A DNA stretch of 64,000 nt from Rubrobacter taiwanensis (GCF_004337705.1 NZ_SKBU01000015.1:174676-238675); one strand, 5' to 3'. Positions 16,587-25,841 are shown, counted from the stretch's first letter. The notes: generated from the letters alone by a model not told the origin. Program-made: numbers and translations.

Positions 16587-16688
16587 TCAGGCCAGGACCC
16601 CGCCGAAGAAGATCATCATCAGCAGCACCACGGCGATGGCTATCAGGGCGGCGATCCCGATCCATCCTCCGATCCTAGACCAGTTCAC
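16587..16688 (-). CDS. 33-residue single-span membrane peptide
   Basis: GTG 16688 opens a frame MNWSRIGGWIGIAALIAIAV, then a Val/Leu/Met/Phe-rich stretch, ending GGVLA and TGA (16589-16587). It is almost wholly one transmembrane helix. AAGGGGGAAGAGGA directly precedes it. It begins 12 bases after the stop of the amidohydrolase gene on the same strand. No family recognised. The good context and hydrophobic profile suggest it is translated. Confidence 0.5.
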   Translation of the reverse strand: MNWSRIGGWIGIAALIAIAVVLLMMIFFGGVLA

Positions 16689-16700
16689 TCCTCTTCCCCC

Positions 16701-17531
16701 TTACTCCCAGGCGTAGGTCTCCGGACGGCGGTTGGCGAGTGCCGGGAACTCGCGCCGGAAGCGCTCCAGATACTCAAAATCCAGGGTGGCCAGCGCGTAG
16801 CCGTCCCGGTCCGGGCAGGTGGAGAGCACCGTGCCCCAGGGATCCACGATCATGGAGCGCCCGTACGTCCAGCGCCCGTCCTGCTTCCGGCCCCACTGCG
16901 CCGGGGCTACCACGTAAGCCTGGTTCTCCACCGCCCGGGCGCGCAGCAGGAGCTCCCAGTGATCCTTTCCGGTCTGAAGCGTGAAGGCAGCAGGGACGAG
17001 CAGCACCTCGGCCCCGCGCAGGGCCAGGATGCGGTAGAGCTCCGGGAAGCGCAGGTCGTAGCAGACCGTGAGCCCGAGTACCGTACCTGCGGCCTTGGCG
17101 GCGACGATCTCGCGCCCCGGAGCCATGCCAGCGCTCTCCAGGTACTCCCGGTCTCCCACCTTCACGTCGAAGAGGTGGATCTTGCGGTATATAGCCACGA
17201 GCTCCCCGGACGGGGCAAAGAGCGTTGAGGTATTGTGCAGGCGCTCCGCACCGGGCTCGCCCTCCAGGATCGAGCCCCCGAGCAGGTAGATCCTAAGCCC
17301 GCGCGCCAGCCGGCTCAGAAACTCCGTCGTGGGTCCGGGTACGGGCTCGGCGTTCTCCCGGTAGACGCTCTCCAGCCCGTGACAGCTCCAGAGCTCAGGT
17401 AGCGCCACGAGCTCGGCCCCGCCCTCCAGCACGGCCGCCCGGATGAGCCGCTCGGCGGTCCGCAGGTTCTCCTGCTTGTCCACCGTCGAGGACATCTGGA
17501 CGGCCGCGGCGACCACCCTGCGCTCGCTCAC
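16701..17531 (-). CDS. Carbon-nitrogen hydrolase (Nit2/omega-amidase-like)
   Basis: A nitrilase-superfamily amidohydrolase of 276 residues with the full triad: Glu46 (LPELWS), Lys117 (YRKIHLFD) and Cys157 (GLTVCYDLRFPELYR). The motif pattern is closest to the Nit1/Nit2 branch, which hydrolyses alpha-ketoglutaramate or deaminated glutathione. Substrate is inferred from the subfamily only. GTG start with GGGAG at 7 bases. A 33-residue peptide gene follows it. Confidence 0.88.
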   Translation of the reverse strand: MSERRVVAAAVQMSSTVDKQENLRTAERLIRAAVLEGGAELVALPELWSCHGLESVYRENAEPVPGPTTEFLSRLARGLRIYLLGGSILEGEPGAERLHNTSTLFAPSGELVAIYRKIHLFDVKVGDREYLESAGMAPGREIVAAKAAGTVLGLTVCYDLRFPELYRILALRGAEVLLVPAAFTLQTGKDHWELLLRARAVENQAYVVAPAQWGRKQDGRWTYGRSMIVDPWGTVLSTCPDRDGYALATLDFEYLERFRREFPALANRRPETYAWE

Positions 17532-17610
17532 GTCATTGCTCCCGTATCCTATTCTTCAGATACCACCGTCTGCCGCTTTAAGCCTAGCAGGTCGGCGCCG
17601 AAGAGGCGAC

Positions 17611-18723
17611 CTAGAAGCGCCGCAAGCCCGCGAGCCCGCCAAACTCCCCGCGCAGAACCTCCTCCGCGGCCTCGCCGCGCACGAACTCCACACGGGCCCC
17701 CCGCTTCTCCGCCAGCTCCAGAAGCACATCGGCGAGCGGCCGGACCCGGGTCGGCCCTCCGCTGTAGGGCGACCTCTCCCGGGAGAGGTCGGTCACGGCC
17801 ATCCCGGTGGCATCATCCCAGCGCACCTCGCCCTCGACGGGCCACGGCATGAGCAGGACGTAGAGCTGCCCCTCCTGCAGCGCGCTCAGGGTGGCGTCCA
17901 ACCCCCGCACACCCTTCTCCCGGGCCTCGTCCAGCATCCTCTCCTCGTGCTCGCGCTCGATCTGCTCCCGCAGCTGGCTCAGCCGCTCCAGCACCTCGCT
18001 CTCGGAGGCGTCGGTCGGGATAGAGGCGTCGGCCACCACCCGCTTCTCCACGTCCTGCGGGAGCGTCCGGCGGAACCCGGCCGTCCGCTCCCGGGGACCG
18101 GCCAGTATCAGGCGGCGGATGTTGTGCTGGCCGATGAGCTTCCGGGTCGTCTCGCCCATCTCGTTGTAGAAGCGGTGCACGTGCTCCTCGACCCGGTCGT
18201 CGAAGGAGTCCCGGTCGGCCCCTCCCCGCGGCGTCTGGGAGGAGGGTGAGATGGTGAGCTCCCGCCAGTCGGAAGTCACCACGGGGTTGGACGCGTCCAG
18301 CGGCTCCTCTATGTCGCCGAGCGAGGCTACGAAGAAGCGGAACTTCTCGCCGTCCAGCAGCACGACCCCGTACCGCTCGTATTCGTCCAGCGCCATGAAC
18401 AGCGGGGCTACGAAGGGGTCGCCCCACCGGATGCTCTCGGGGAGGTCGATCTGCAACCGGTAGGCCTCAAAGAGATCGTCCTCGTCCGCGAAGAGGATCA
18501 TCGTCCGGGCCTTCGGACGCTCGCCCTCCACGGCCTCCAGCACCCGCCGCGCCAGCGCCTTCGGAACTCCGCTGTTCTTCAGCCCCTCCTTGAGCCGCAG
18601 CAGGTAGCCGCCCTTCTGGTTCTCCGGGATGGCGTTGTTGGTGCTGAGATACACGGAGAGCACCGGTCCCGGATGCCGCGTGAGGCGGTCTCTGAGCAGC
18701 TGGATGGTGTCTGCCTCGGTCAT
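17611..18723 (-). CDS. Bacterial eRF1/Vms1-like (baeRF/VLRF1-type) protein
   Basis: A 370-residue soluble protein whose N-terminus (PVLSVYLSTNNAIPENQKGG) and later KLIGQHNIRRLILAGPRE match the bacterial archaeo-eukaryotic release-factor (baeRF) group, relatives of eRF1, Pelota and Vms1. The last third resembles the Pelota/eRF1 C-terminal fold (ADVLLELAEKRGARVEFV). Members are predicted to act on stalled peptidyl-tRNA or the ribosome, but most are untested. The exact subfamily cannot be fixed here. ATG start with GAGG at 8 bases; likely upstream member of the nitrilase transcript. Confidence 0.72.
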   Translation of the reverse strand: MTEADTIQLLRDRLTRHPGPVLSVYLSTNNAIPENQKGGYLLRLKEGLKNSGVPKALARRVLEAVEGERPKARTMILFADEDDLFEAYRLQIDLPESIRWGDPFVAPLFMALDEYERYGVVLLDGEKFRFFVASLGDIEEPLDASNPVVTSDWRELTISPSSQTPRGGADRDSFDDRVEEHVHRFYNEMGETTRKLIGQHNIRRLILAGPRERTAGFRRTLPQDVEKRVVADASIPTDASESEVLERLSQLREQIEREHEERMLDEAREKGVRGLDATLSALQEGQLYVLLMPWPVEGEVRWDDATGMAVTDLSRERSPYSGGPTRVRPLADVLLELAEKRGARVEFVRGEAAEEVLRGEFGGLAGLRRF

Positions 18724-18742
18724 CTCTCACACCTCTATCCTG

Positions 18743-19681
18743 TCATGAAGCGTTGCCCTCATCTTCTCTGACGTACCCCGGGCCAGAGGCACCAAAACCC
18801 GCCTCTTCCCAGAGCCGCACCTCCAGGATGCTCCCCCGCTCCAGACGCCGCAGCCCCAGATAGTGCCGGGCCGCGGCCACCACCGCGTCTAAGGGTGCGA
18901 GCCCGACGAGCTCGGTGGAGTGCACGCCCACGCCCAGATCCCGGGCGGCCAGCCGCACGGCCTCCAGTGCCTGGTGCAGCCCGGTCTGCTCTATGTCGGT
19001 GAGGTTCATGGAGACCTGCGCTCTGCCCTCCACGAGCAGCCCGAGCGCCTTGAGGGCGGGCAGCCCGCCGTCCCGCTCCCGGATGCGGCGGGCAATCTCG
19101 CGCGCCACCTCTACGTCATCAGACTCCAGGTAGGCATTGAACGCCACAAGAAACGGCCGCGCCCCCACCGCCGTCGCTCCCCAGCGCGGCACCTCCTGAG
19201 GCCCGAAGTCCGGCCGCCAGCGGGGATCGCGCATGCGCTTCCGGAGCCCTTCGTAGCCGCCGCGCCGCACGTCGGCCAGGTTGCGCCGGTGCGGAGCCGT
19301 GGCGGCGTGCTCGTAGAGGTAGACCGGGATTCCGATCCTGCCCAGGCACTCTCCGGCGGCGCGCGCGAGACGGGCGGCATCTTCCAGGGAAGCCCCCTCC
19401 AGCGGCACGAAGGGCAGCACGTCCAGCGCGCCCATGCGGGGATGGACACCGGTCTGGGATTCGAGGTCTATCTCGGAGATGCATCCCCGGGCGAGCGCCG
19501 CGGACGCTTCCAGGAGCGCCTCGAACCCGCCGGCCAGGGTGAGGACGCTGCGATTGTGGTCCGGGTCGGAAGAGAGGTCCAGCACCCGGACGCCCGGCAC
19601 GGCCCGCACGGCCTCGACGATGCGGGCCACCTTCGCGGCGTCGCGGCCTTCGGAGAAGTTGGGCACCGCCTCGAAGAGCAT
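18743..19681 (-). CDS. ftcD: Glutamate formiminotransferase
   Basis: Transfers the formimino group of formiminoglutamate to tetrahydrofolate at the end of histidine breakdown. The 312-residue protein has only the transferase domain, without cyclodeaminase. Signatures: FEAVPNFSEGRD at the start, SDPDHNRSVLTL, TGVHPRMGALDVLPFVPL and VSMNLTDIEQT. The ATG at 19681 is 1 base past the stop of the GH15 gene, and no ribosome site is evident. No other histidine-degradation genes lie nearby, so it may serve one-carbon metabolism. Confidence 0.9.
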   Translation of the reverse strand: MLFEAVPNFSEGRDAAKVARIVEAVRAVPGVRVLDLSSDPDHNRSVLTLAGGFEALLEASAALARGCISEIDLESQTGVHPRMGALDVLPFVPLEGASLEDAARLARAAGECLGRIGIPVYLYEHAATAPHRRNLADVRRGGYEGLRKRMRDPRWRPDFGPQEVPRWGATAVGARPFLVAFNAYLESDDVEVAREIARRIRERDGGLPALKALGLLVEGRAQVSMNLTDIEQTGLHQALEAVRLAARDLGVGVHSTELVGLAPLDAVVAAARHYLGLRRLERGSILEVRLWEEAGFGASGPGYVREDEGNAS

Positions 19682-19682
19682 C

Positions 19683-21469
19683 TTAACCGAGGGCGCGGTC
19701 GAGGTGCACGGCGGCGGAGATGAGGGCCAGATGGGTGAACGCCTGCGGGAAGTTGCCCAGGGCCTCACCGGAGCGCCCGATCTCCTCGGCGTAGAGCCCG
19801 AGGTGATTGGCGTAGGAGAACATCTTCTCCAACGCGAGGCGGGCCTCATCCAGCCGGCCGGCGCGGGTCAGGCACTCGACCATCCAGAACGAGCAGATGG
19901 AGAAGCTGCCCTCCTCGCCGCGCAGGCCGTCATCGGCGGCATTCCTTGGATCGTAGCGGTAGACGAGCGTATCGTAGGAGAGCTCTTCCTGGATGCGCTT
20001 CAGAGTGGAGAGCCAGCGCGGGTCGGTCGGCCCCACAAACTTCATGAGCGGCATCAAAAGCAGCGACGCGTCCATGGCCTTGCTGCCGTAGTACTGAACG
20101 AAGCTCTGCAGTTCTTCATCCCACCCCTCATCCATGACCTCCTCGTAGATCACGTCGCGCTCCCGCAGCCAGCGGCCTTCGCCCGCGGGCAGCCCGCGCT
20201 GGCGCGAGATGCGGATCGCGCGCTCCAGCGCCACCCAGCTCATCACGCGGGAGGAGACGAACGGCCGGCGTACCCGCGCACTTCCCACATCCCCTCGTCA
20301 TTCCGCCGCCAGTTGTCGCAGAGCCAGTTCAGGATGCGCTGGAGGTTCTGCCACAGGTCGTGATCCAGCGGCGCGCCGTACTTGTTGTGCAGGTATGCGG
20401 CATCCAGGACCGCCCCGTAGAGGTCGAGCTGGAGCTGCCGGTACGCCCCGTTGCCGAGTCTCACGGGCCGGGAGCCCCGGTAGCCGGAGAGGTGATCCAG
20501 CTCCACCTCCGGAACCTCGGCGGTACCGTCTATGCAATAGAGCGGCTGGAGATGACCCTCCGTGCCCTCGCAACGCTTTCGCAACCAGTCCATGAAGTTG
20601 TGTGCTTCTTCCTCGAAGCCGACGCGTATGAGGGCGTACAGGGTGAAGGCCGCGTCCCTGAGCCAGGTGTAGCGGTAGTCCCAGTTGCGCTCGCCGCCGA
20701 TGGTCTCCGGCAGGCTCATGGTCGGGGCGGCGACCAGGGCTCCGGTCGGGTCGTAGACCATGAGCTTGAGGGCGAGCGCGGAGCGGTAGACCATCTCGCG
20801 CCATCGCCCCCGGTAGGTGCACCGGGAGATCCAGCGCCGCCAGTACTCCAGTGTCCCGTGCAAGAGCCGGCGGAACTCCTCGTCGGAGAGCACCTCCCCC
20901 GGCCCGGTCGCTCCGTCGAGCTGCTGCAGCACGAAGGTGGCGCTCTGGCCTTCCTTCAGGGCAAACCGCGCTCGGGCGCACCCGCGCGGCCCCGCTTGCA
21001 GCGGCGTGCCGGCAGCGAGACCTAAAGAGATGTCCCGGCTCTTGAAGACGGCTCCCTTCTTGCCGACATATACCTTGTGGCTCCGGCGGGCGTAGTCGAA
21101 GGCGGGCCGGCACTCCACCTCGAAGGTCAGCTCGCCCCGGATGACCCGCACGTTGCGGATGAGGTCGTGGAGCTTCTGCGGGCCGCGCTCTACCGGCATG
21201 AAGTCCAGCAGCTCGGCCACCCCCCGCGGCGAGAGGAAGCGGGTAAGGAGCACGTTGGTATCCGGCAGGTAGAGCTGCTGGCTGCGGGCGTACTCCGGCG
21301 GCCGCAGCCGGAAGTGCCCGCCCTTCTCGTCATCCAGTATCGCGCCGAAGACGCTCGGCATATCGAACCGGGGCAGGCAGAGCCAGTCTATCGTGCCGTC
21401 CACCCCGACGAGCGCCGCCGTGTGCAGGTCCCCTATTACGCCGTGATCCTCTATCGGCAGGTATCCCAC
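19683..21469 (-). pseudogene. GH15 glucoamylase-type gene, split by a one-base frameshift
   Basis: From GTG 21469 the protein reads GYLPIEDHGVIGDLHTAAL, WLCLPRFDMPSVFG and NWDYRYTWLRDAAFT, all typical of bacterial glucoamylase/trehalase-like GH15 proteins. It then runs to DEGMWEVRG and into a stop near 20243. The neighbouring frame continues the family exactly (RRPFVSSRVMSWVALERAI, then DDGLRGEEGSFSICSFWMVE with the catalytic Glu region) to 19683. Adding one G to the GGG at about 20272 would restore a normal 595-residue protein. Recent inactivation or a homopolymer sequencing error. Confidence 0.85.
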
Positions 21470-21536
21470 GCAACCCCCGGACTCATCGCTGCTGCCCGTA
21501 ATTCTGCACCTCCTGAGGGCGATGCGCAAAAAGGCG

Positions 21537-21565
21537 TTGTGCGGAGCGCCGGCCGCCGCTATAGT
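21537..21565 (+). promoter_or_regulatory. Promoter of the SpoIIE-type phosphatase gene
   Basis: -35 TTGTGC (21537-21542), 17-base spacer, -10 TATAGT (21560-21565). GGGAGGAG follows and GTG 21594 is the start. Confidence 0.65.
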
Positions 21566-21593
21566 TAACAACTACGGGAAAGGGAGGAGCACG

Positions 21594-22376
21594 GTGCGAA
21601 GCCTTGCCTGGCAGGACGACTCTGACGACTGGGAGCCTCAAGAGAGGCCCCTTACCATCTCCGAGATCCTTCAGAAGTTCATAGTCCCCTCCCGGCTGCC
21701 CGAGGTAGAGGGCCTCTCGCTCTCCACACACCACAGCTCGGCCGCCGCGGGATCGGAAGTCGGGGGCGATTTCTACGACTTCATCCGGCTCTCTGAAGAG
21801 AGCCTCGCGTTCACGATCGGGGACGTCTCCGGTCACGGTGTGGAAGCCATCCACCACTCCTCCTTCGTACGGCACACGATGCGGGCCTTCGCCCGTGAGG
21901 AACCGCGGCCGGAGAGCGTTCTCTCCCGTACCAATGGCGTCTGCGTGGCCGAGTTTCACCGCAACCGCTTCGTGACGGCGCTCTACGGGATCTACGAGCG
22001 GAGCACTGGACGGCTGGAGTACGCGCTGGCCGGTCACCCCCCGCCGGTGCTCGTCGCCGGCCGGGCCGTGGCTCCTCTGGAGGCCACGGCGCTAAACCCG
22101 GCGCTCGGCATCTTCGACGAGGCCCGCTGGGAGACGGAGGTGCTGAACCTGGCGCCCGGCGACACGTTCCTGTGCTACACGGACGGACTGCTGGAGGCCC
22201 GTCCGTGCCGCCGCTCTGAGACCTTCGGACAGCGGCGGCTGCTCCGCGAGCTCGAAGGGTCCGGGCATTCCACAGCGCGCAGGCTGGTGGACGCGAGCGT
22301 GACGGCGGCGACCTCCTACGCCCGGGGCAAGCTGGAGGACGACCTCGCCATAGTCGCCCTCCAGCGCGTCGTCTAG
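21594..22376 (+). CDS. PPM/SpoIIE-type serine phosphatase
   Basis: A 260-residue protein that is essentially one SpoIIE (PP2C-like) domain. Metal-binding motifs are VGGDFYDF, GDVSGHG near residue 80, YTDGLLEA and the final DDLAIVALQ. Such phosphatases act in partner-switching pathways that release sigma or anti-sigma antagonists (RsbU/RsbP-like). It lacks a visible sensor domain, having only about 40 extra N-terminal residues. GTG 21594 is chosen for its ribosome site and the promoter. It overlaps the convergent DUF606 gene by 4 bases. Confidence 0.87.
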   Translation: MRSLAWQDDSDDWEPQERPLTISEILQKFIVPSRLPEVEGLSLSTHHSSAAAGSEVGGDFYDFIRLSEESLAFTIGDVSGHGVEAIHHSSFVRHTMRAFAREEPRPESVLSRTNGVCVAEFHRNRFVTALYGIYERSTGRLEYALAGHPPPVLVAGRAVAPLEATALNPALGIFDEARWETEVLNLAPGDTFLCYTDGLLEARPCRRSETFGQRRLLRELEGSGHSTARRLVDASVTAATSYARGKLEDDLAIVALQRVV

Positions 22377-22801
22377 TCCCGGACCAGCAGAAGCCCGCCG
22401 GCCACGATCAGGGCTATCCCCAGCAGCCGGACGTACCCGAACTCCTGCAGCTCCAGCCCGAAGAGCCCGAGCCGGTCGGCCACAACACCCACCAGAAGCT
22501 GCGAGCCGATCACGAGCGCCAGCGTACGCGCCACCCCGCCCTGAGCGGCGGCGAACGCGATCGATCCCACGATGAACGCCCCCAGCACACCCGAGACCAC
22601 GGCGTAGCCCGCCGCCCGGCCCGGAAGCTCCGCCGGAGCGGAGGTGAGGAGGGCGACCAGCAGCCCGACGACCCCGGTCGTCGCACCGGAGATGGCAACG
22701 AGCACCGGGAGCCCGAGCGCCTTCTGGGCCACCGCGTTCACACTCGTCTGCAGGGCGATGGCCACTCCTGCCAGAACGGCCAGTACCAGGACCGGGTTCA
22801 T
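22373..22801 (-). CDS. DMT-family (YdcZ/DUF606) transporter
   Basis: A 142-residue protein with five hydrophobic segments, half the size of a typical drug/metabolite transporter. It matches the YdcZ (DUF606) type that works as a dimer: VAIALQTSVNAVAQKALG near the start and VIGSQLLVGVVADRLGLFG near residue 100. Substrate unknown. The ATG overlaps the last base of gabT, so the two are co-transcribed. Confidence 0.8.
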   Translation of the reverse strand: MNPVLVLAVLAGVAIALQTSVNAVAQKALGLPVLVAISGATTGVVGLLVALLTSAPAELPGRAAGYAVVSGVLGAFIVGSIAFAAAQGGVARTLALVIGSQLLVGVVADRLGLFGLELQEFGYVRLLGIALIVAGGLLLVRD

Positions 22802-24183
22802 CAGATCGGATTAGCCAACGAGTCCGCAGCGGACCGCTCTTCTGGACTCGCTCCCGCGGCCACCTCCCGGACGCAGCCCTCCAGCACCTCCAGCGCCTCG
22901 TGGAGCTGTTCGTCGGTGATCACGAGCGGTGAGAGGAAGCGGATACAGTTGCCCTTCAGGCCCGCCGGAAGCGCCAGCACACCCCGTTCTGCGGCCAGCC
23001 GGAGCATCCGGGACACCTCCTCTCCCGCCGGCTCCTTGGTCTCCCGGTCGCGTACGAACTCCACGGCGCTCATCGCGCCCAGACCCCGCACGTCCCCGAT
23101 CATCTCCACCTCCCCGGCGAGTTCGCCGAAGCGCCTGCGGACCGTCTCGCCGATCCTCTCCGAGCGCTCCAGCAGCTCACCACTCTCGAACCTCTCCAGC
23201 ACCGCGAGCGCACCGGCCAGCGCGACCGGGTTGCCCGGATACGTGCCGCCCATCGCGCCCTCCACCGGCGCGTCCATGATCTCCGCCTTCCCGAGCACAC
23301 CCGAGAGCGGGAAACCGGCAGCGATGGACTTGGCCACCACTACCAGATCCGGCTCCACCCCCGAGTGCTCCACGGCGAACATCCGGCCCGTGCGCCCGAA
23401 GCCGGTCTGCACCTCATCCGCGATGAACACGATCCCGTGCTCCTCACACCGGCGCTTGAGCGCGGGCAGGTAGTCCTCCGGCGGCACCACGAACCCGCCC
23501 TCGCCCTGCACCGGCTCGACGATGAGCGCCGCAACGTCCTCGGCTGCCACATGCTCGGCGAAGATCCCGTCCAGCAGCGCAGCACACGCCTCGCCGAAGC
23601 TCCGTCCGGACCGCCACACCACCGGCGGGCGGTAGGGATTGGCGTACGGGACGCGGTACACCTCCCCCGCCAGCGGCAGGAAGCCCTGCTTGTACGGGCG
23701 CGTCTTGCTCGTGAGGGCGAGCGCCATCCAGGTGCGGCCGTGGAAGGCTCCCTCGAAGGCTATGACGGCCTTGCGCCCCGTGTAGGAGCGGGCGATCTTG
23801 ACCGCGTTCTCCACCGCTTCGGCTCCGGTGTTGAAGAACGCCGCCTTCTCCGCGCCCGGGACCAGTTCGACCAGCCGTCCGGCCAGCTCGCTGTAGGCCG
23901 CATAGGGAGCGACGGTGTAGTCCGTGTGCACGAAACACTCCAGCTGCTTCCGGGCGGCGGCGAGTACGTCCGGGTCGGAGTGACCGACGTTCATCACCCC
24001 CACGCCTCCGGCGAGATCTATGAACGTGTTGCCGTCTACATCCTCAAGCAGCGCGCCCCGGGCCGCGCGGATAACGGCCGGGAAGCCGGGTGCCAGCGCC
24101 CGGGCCACGTAGCGCTCGTGCCGCTGCAAGATCTCGCGGCTCTTCGGACCCGGGACTTCCGTGACGAGCCGGATAGCTCCCAT
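22801..24183 (-). CDS. gabT: 4-aminobutyrate aminotransferase-type class III aminotransferase
   Basis: A PLP enzyme of 460 residues with the class III hallmarks: NTGAEAVENAVKIAR (PLP phosphate loop, near 118), GAFHGRTWMALALTSK, ADEVQTGFGRTG (Asp256) and the Schiff-base lysine K285 in VVAKSIAAGFPLSG. The pattern is closest to GABA/5-aminovalerate transaminases. ATG 24183 has an ideal GGAGGT 6 bases upstream and is preferred to the longer frame from 24237. A promoter with a palindrome over the -10 precedes it. Confidence 0.88.
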   Translation of the reverse strand: MGAIRLVTEVPGPKSREILQRHERYVARALAPGFPAVIRAARGALLEDVDGNTFIDLAGGVGVMNVGHSDPDVLAAARKQLECFVHTDYTVAPYAAYSELAGRLVELVPGAEKAAFFNTGAEAVENAVKIARSYTGRKAVIAFEGAFHGRTWMALALTSKTRPYKQGFLPLAGEVYRVPYANPYRPPVVWRSGRSFGEACAALLDGIFAEHVAAEDVAALIVEPVQGEGGFVVPPEDYLPALKRRCEEHGIVFIADEVQTGFGRTGRMFAVEHSGVEPDLVVVAKSIAAGFPLSGVLGKAEIMDAPVEGAMGGTYPGNPVALAGALAVLERFESGELLERSERIGETVRRRFGELAGEVEMIGDVRGLGAMSAVEFVRDRETKEPAGEEVSRMLRLAAERGVLALPAGLKGNCIRFLSPLVITDEQLHEALEVLEGCVREVAAGASPEERSAADSLANPI

Positions 24184-24310
24184 TCCGCTACCTCCTGTGC
24201 CGTAGACATGTTTCACCGGGTCCTGCGGCGCAGGCAACCCGGCATCCCTCTCGCCTGTGCTTGTCTCTTCAGCGGGGGCGCATACAGGCTATGCCCCGGC
24301 CCGAGGCCGC

Positions 24311-24344
24311 GGAGATTATATCTCCCGTCCGGCCGCCACCTCAA
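24311..24344 (-). promoter_or_regulatory. gabT promoter with palindromic operator
   Basis: -35 TTGAGG (24344-24339), 18-base spacer, -10 TATAAT (24320-24315) on the reverse strand. The -10 is embedded in the palindrome GGAGAT-TAT-ATCTCC (24311-24325), which suits a repressor. The roughly 130-base leader that follows contains a strong hairpin (24216-24242, CCGGGT pairing with ACCCGG) just before the ribosome site. Confidence 0.55.
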
Positions 24345-24422
24345 CAGCGACCGGGTTTCCCGAAGACCGTAGCGCGGGTATGCTTATACACGCTGGCAGG
24401 CTACGTCCAGGAGGTTAGAGGA

Positions 24423-25154
24423 GTGGAACTGGGTGGAGTAAGGATCGTCTATGTGGGGCACGCGACGTTTCAGATCACCACCCCCGGCGGGAAGAACATC
24501 ATCATAGACCCGTGGCTGCAGGAGAACCCGGCCTGCCCGGAGGAGTTTAAGGACGTGCAGGACGTGGACTTCCTCCTCATAACGCACGGGCACTTCGATC
24601 ACCTCGGCGACGCCGTCCCGCTGGCACAGCGTACCGGGGCCACGACGGTCTCGAACTTCGAGATCTACTCTTACATCACCGGCAAGGGCGTGGAGAACGC
24701 GGTCCCGGTGCAAAAGGGCGGCACGGCCGACCTCGGGGATTTCAAGGTCACGGCAGTCAACGCCTTCCACTCCTCCAGCATCGCCGGAGAGGACGGTAGC
24801 ATCATCTACGGCGGCGAGCCGCTCGGGTACGTGCTCGAGTTCGAGAGCGGCTTCAAGCTCTACCACGCCGGTGACACCGGCATCTTCGGCGACATGCGCC
24901 TGATCGGGGAGCTGTACGCGCCGGATCTCGCCCTGCTGCCGATCGGCAACCAGGTCGTTATGAGCCCTTACGAAGCGGCCCACGCCACGCGTCTTCTGGG
25001 GGTGAAGAACGTGGTGCCGATGCACTACGGCACCTTCCCGTTCCTGCCCGGCACGCCGGAGGAGTACAGGCAGGCCGCCTCGGATATCTCCGGTCTGAAC
25101 GTCTACGTGCTGGAGCCGGGCCAGGGTCTCGATCCCACCGTTAAGACCCCGTAG
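24423..25154 (+). CDS. UPF0173 metal-dependent hydrolase (MBL fold)
   Basis: A 243-residue metallo-beta-lactamase-fold protein with the metal site HGHFDHLGD (about 59-67) and later HAGDTGIFGD and PMHYGTFP. It matches the UPF0173 (YtkL) family, whose substrate is not established. GTG 24423 has GGAGG 8 bases upstream. A possible -10 TTATAC lies near 24384. It overlaps the convergent membrane-protein gene by 14 bases. Confidence 0.88.
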   Translation: MELGGVRIVYVGHATFQITTPGGKNIIIDPWLQENPACPEEFKDVQDVDFLLITHGHFDHLGDAVPLAQRTGATTVSNFEIYSYITGKGVENAVPVQKGGTADLGDFKVTAVNAFHSSSIAGEDGSIIYGGEPLGYVLEFESGFKLYHAGDTGIFGDMRLIGELYAPDLALLPIGNQVVMSPYEAAHATRLLGVKNVVPMHYGTFPFLPGTPEEYRQAASDISGLNVYVLEPGQGLDPTVKTP

Positions 25155-25767
25155 GAGGGGGTGTCCCTCGTCCCGGCCGCTCCGGCGGCCGGGCTTTCTC
25201 ACTCTCCGGCCGGCCGCGCAGGGTCCCGACGACACCGCCGACGATCCCCAGCACGGCGGCGAGCAAGACGGTGGTGAAGATCCCCCGGCCCAGATCGCGC
25301 AGCTGCGGCGGGTTCAGACTCCGCTCCACCTGCTCCACGGTGGTGGGCGGCGGCGGCTCGCTCACCCCGGAGCGCACCTCCTCCACGTAGGCTGCTATCC
25401 TGGGCGCGGCCTCGGCGGCGAAGCTCCGCATGCTCTCGGCGAGGACCGTGGCCTGCAGGAGCGTGGAGAAGAGCGCCGCGAGCCCGACCAGCACCCCGAT
25501 CATGACCCCGACCAGGGCCCCGGAACGCAGGAGCTGCGACCGGCGGGTGGTCCCCGGCTCCTGCCGGTCGGGTTGCACCCGCAGAGCGCCCAGGATCGTC
25601 AGGAAGAGGTAGGCAGAGAGCGCGACAACCGGCATGAAAGAGGCCAGGGCGGCCAGCACCCAGTCCCGCGTCTGTGCGGGATCGAAAAACAGGAAGTAGA
25701 AGTTGGCCGCAAGCGCGACCAAGACCGCGAACGTCCCGTAGTAGAATCCAGCTCTGAACGGTGTCAA
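25141..25767 (-). CDS. Membrane protein of unknown function
   Basis: A 208-residue protein with hydrophobic segments near 8-28, 38-60, 85-108 and 162-182 and a Pro/Arg-rich tail. The periplasmic-type loop (SFAAEAAPRIAAYVEEVRSG) is charged. It starts at TTG 25767. No family recognised; probably lineage-specific. It lies behind the eamA operon on the same strand. Confidence 0.6.
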   Translation of the reverse strand: MTPFRAGFYYGTFAVLVALAANFYFLFFDPAQTRDWVLAALASFMPVVALSAYLFLTILGALRVQPDRQEPGTTRRSQLLRSGALVGVMIGVLVGLAALFSTLLQATVLAESMRSFAAEAAPRIAAYVEEVRSGVSEPPPPTTVEQVERSLNPPQLRDLGRGIFTTVLLAAVLGIVGGVVGTLRGRPESEKARPPERPGRGTPPPTGS

Positions 25768-25841
25768 GCCGGTCGATCTCCCTCGCTAGCTCGCTACCGC
25801 TATGAGGATACCCCATCTTTCGTAGGCGGGCTGTGATGCCC

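Noticed and set aside
21469-21571. N-terminal extension of the GH15 protein up to 21571
   Set aside because: It lies in the promoter region of the divergent phosphatase gene, and family proteins begin with the YLPIEDHG block at the GTG 21469.
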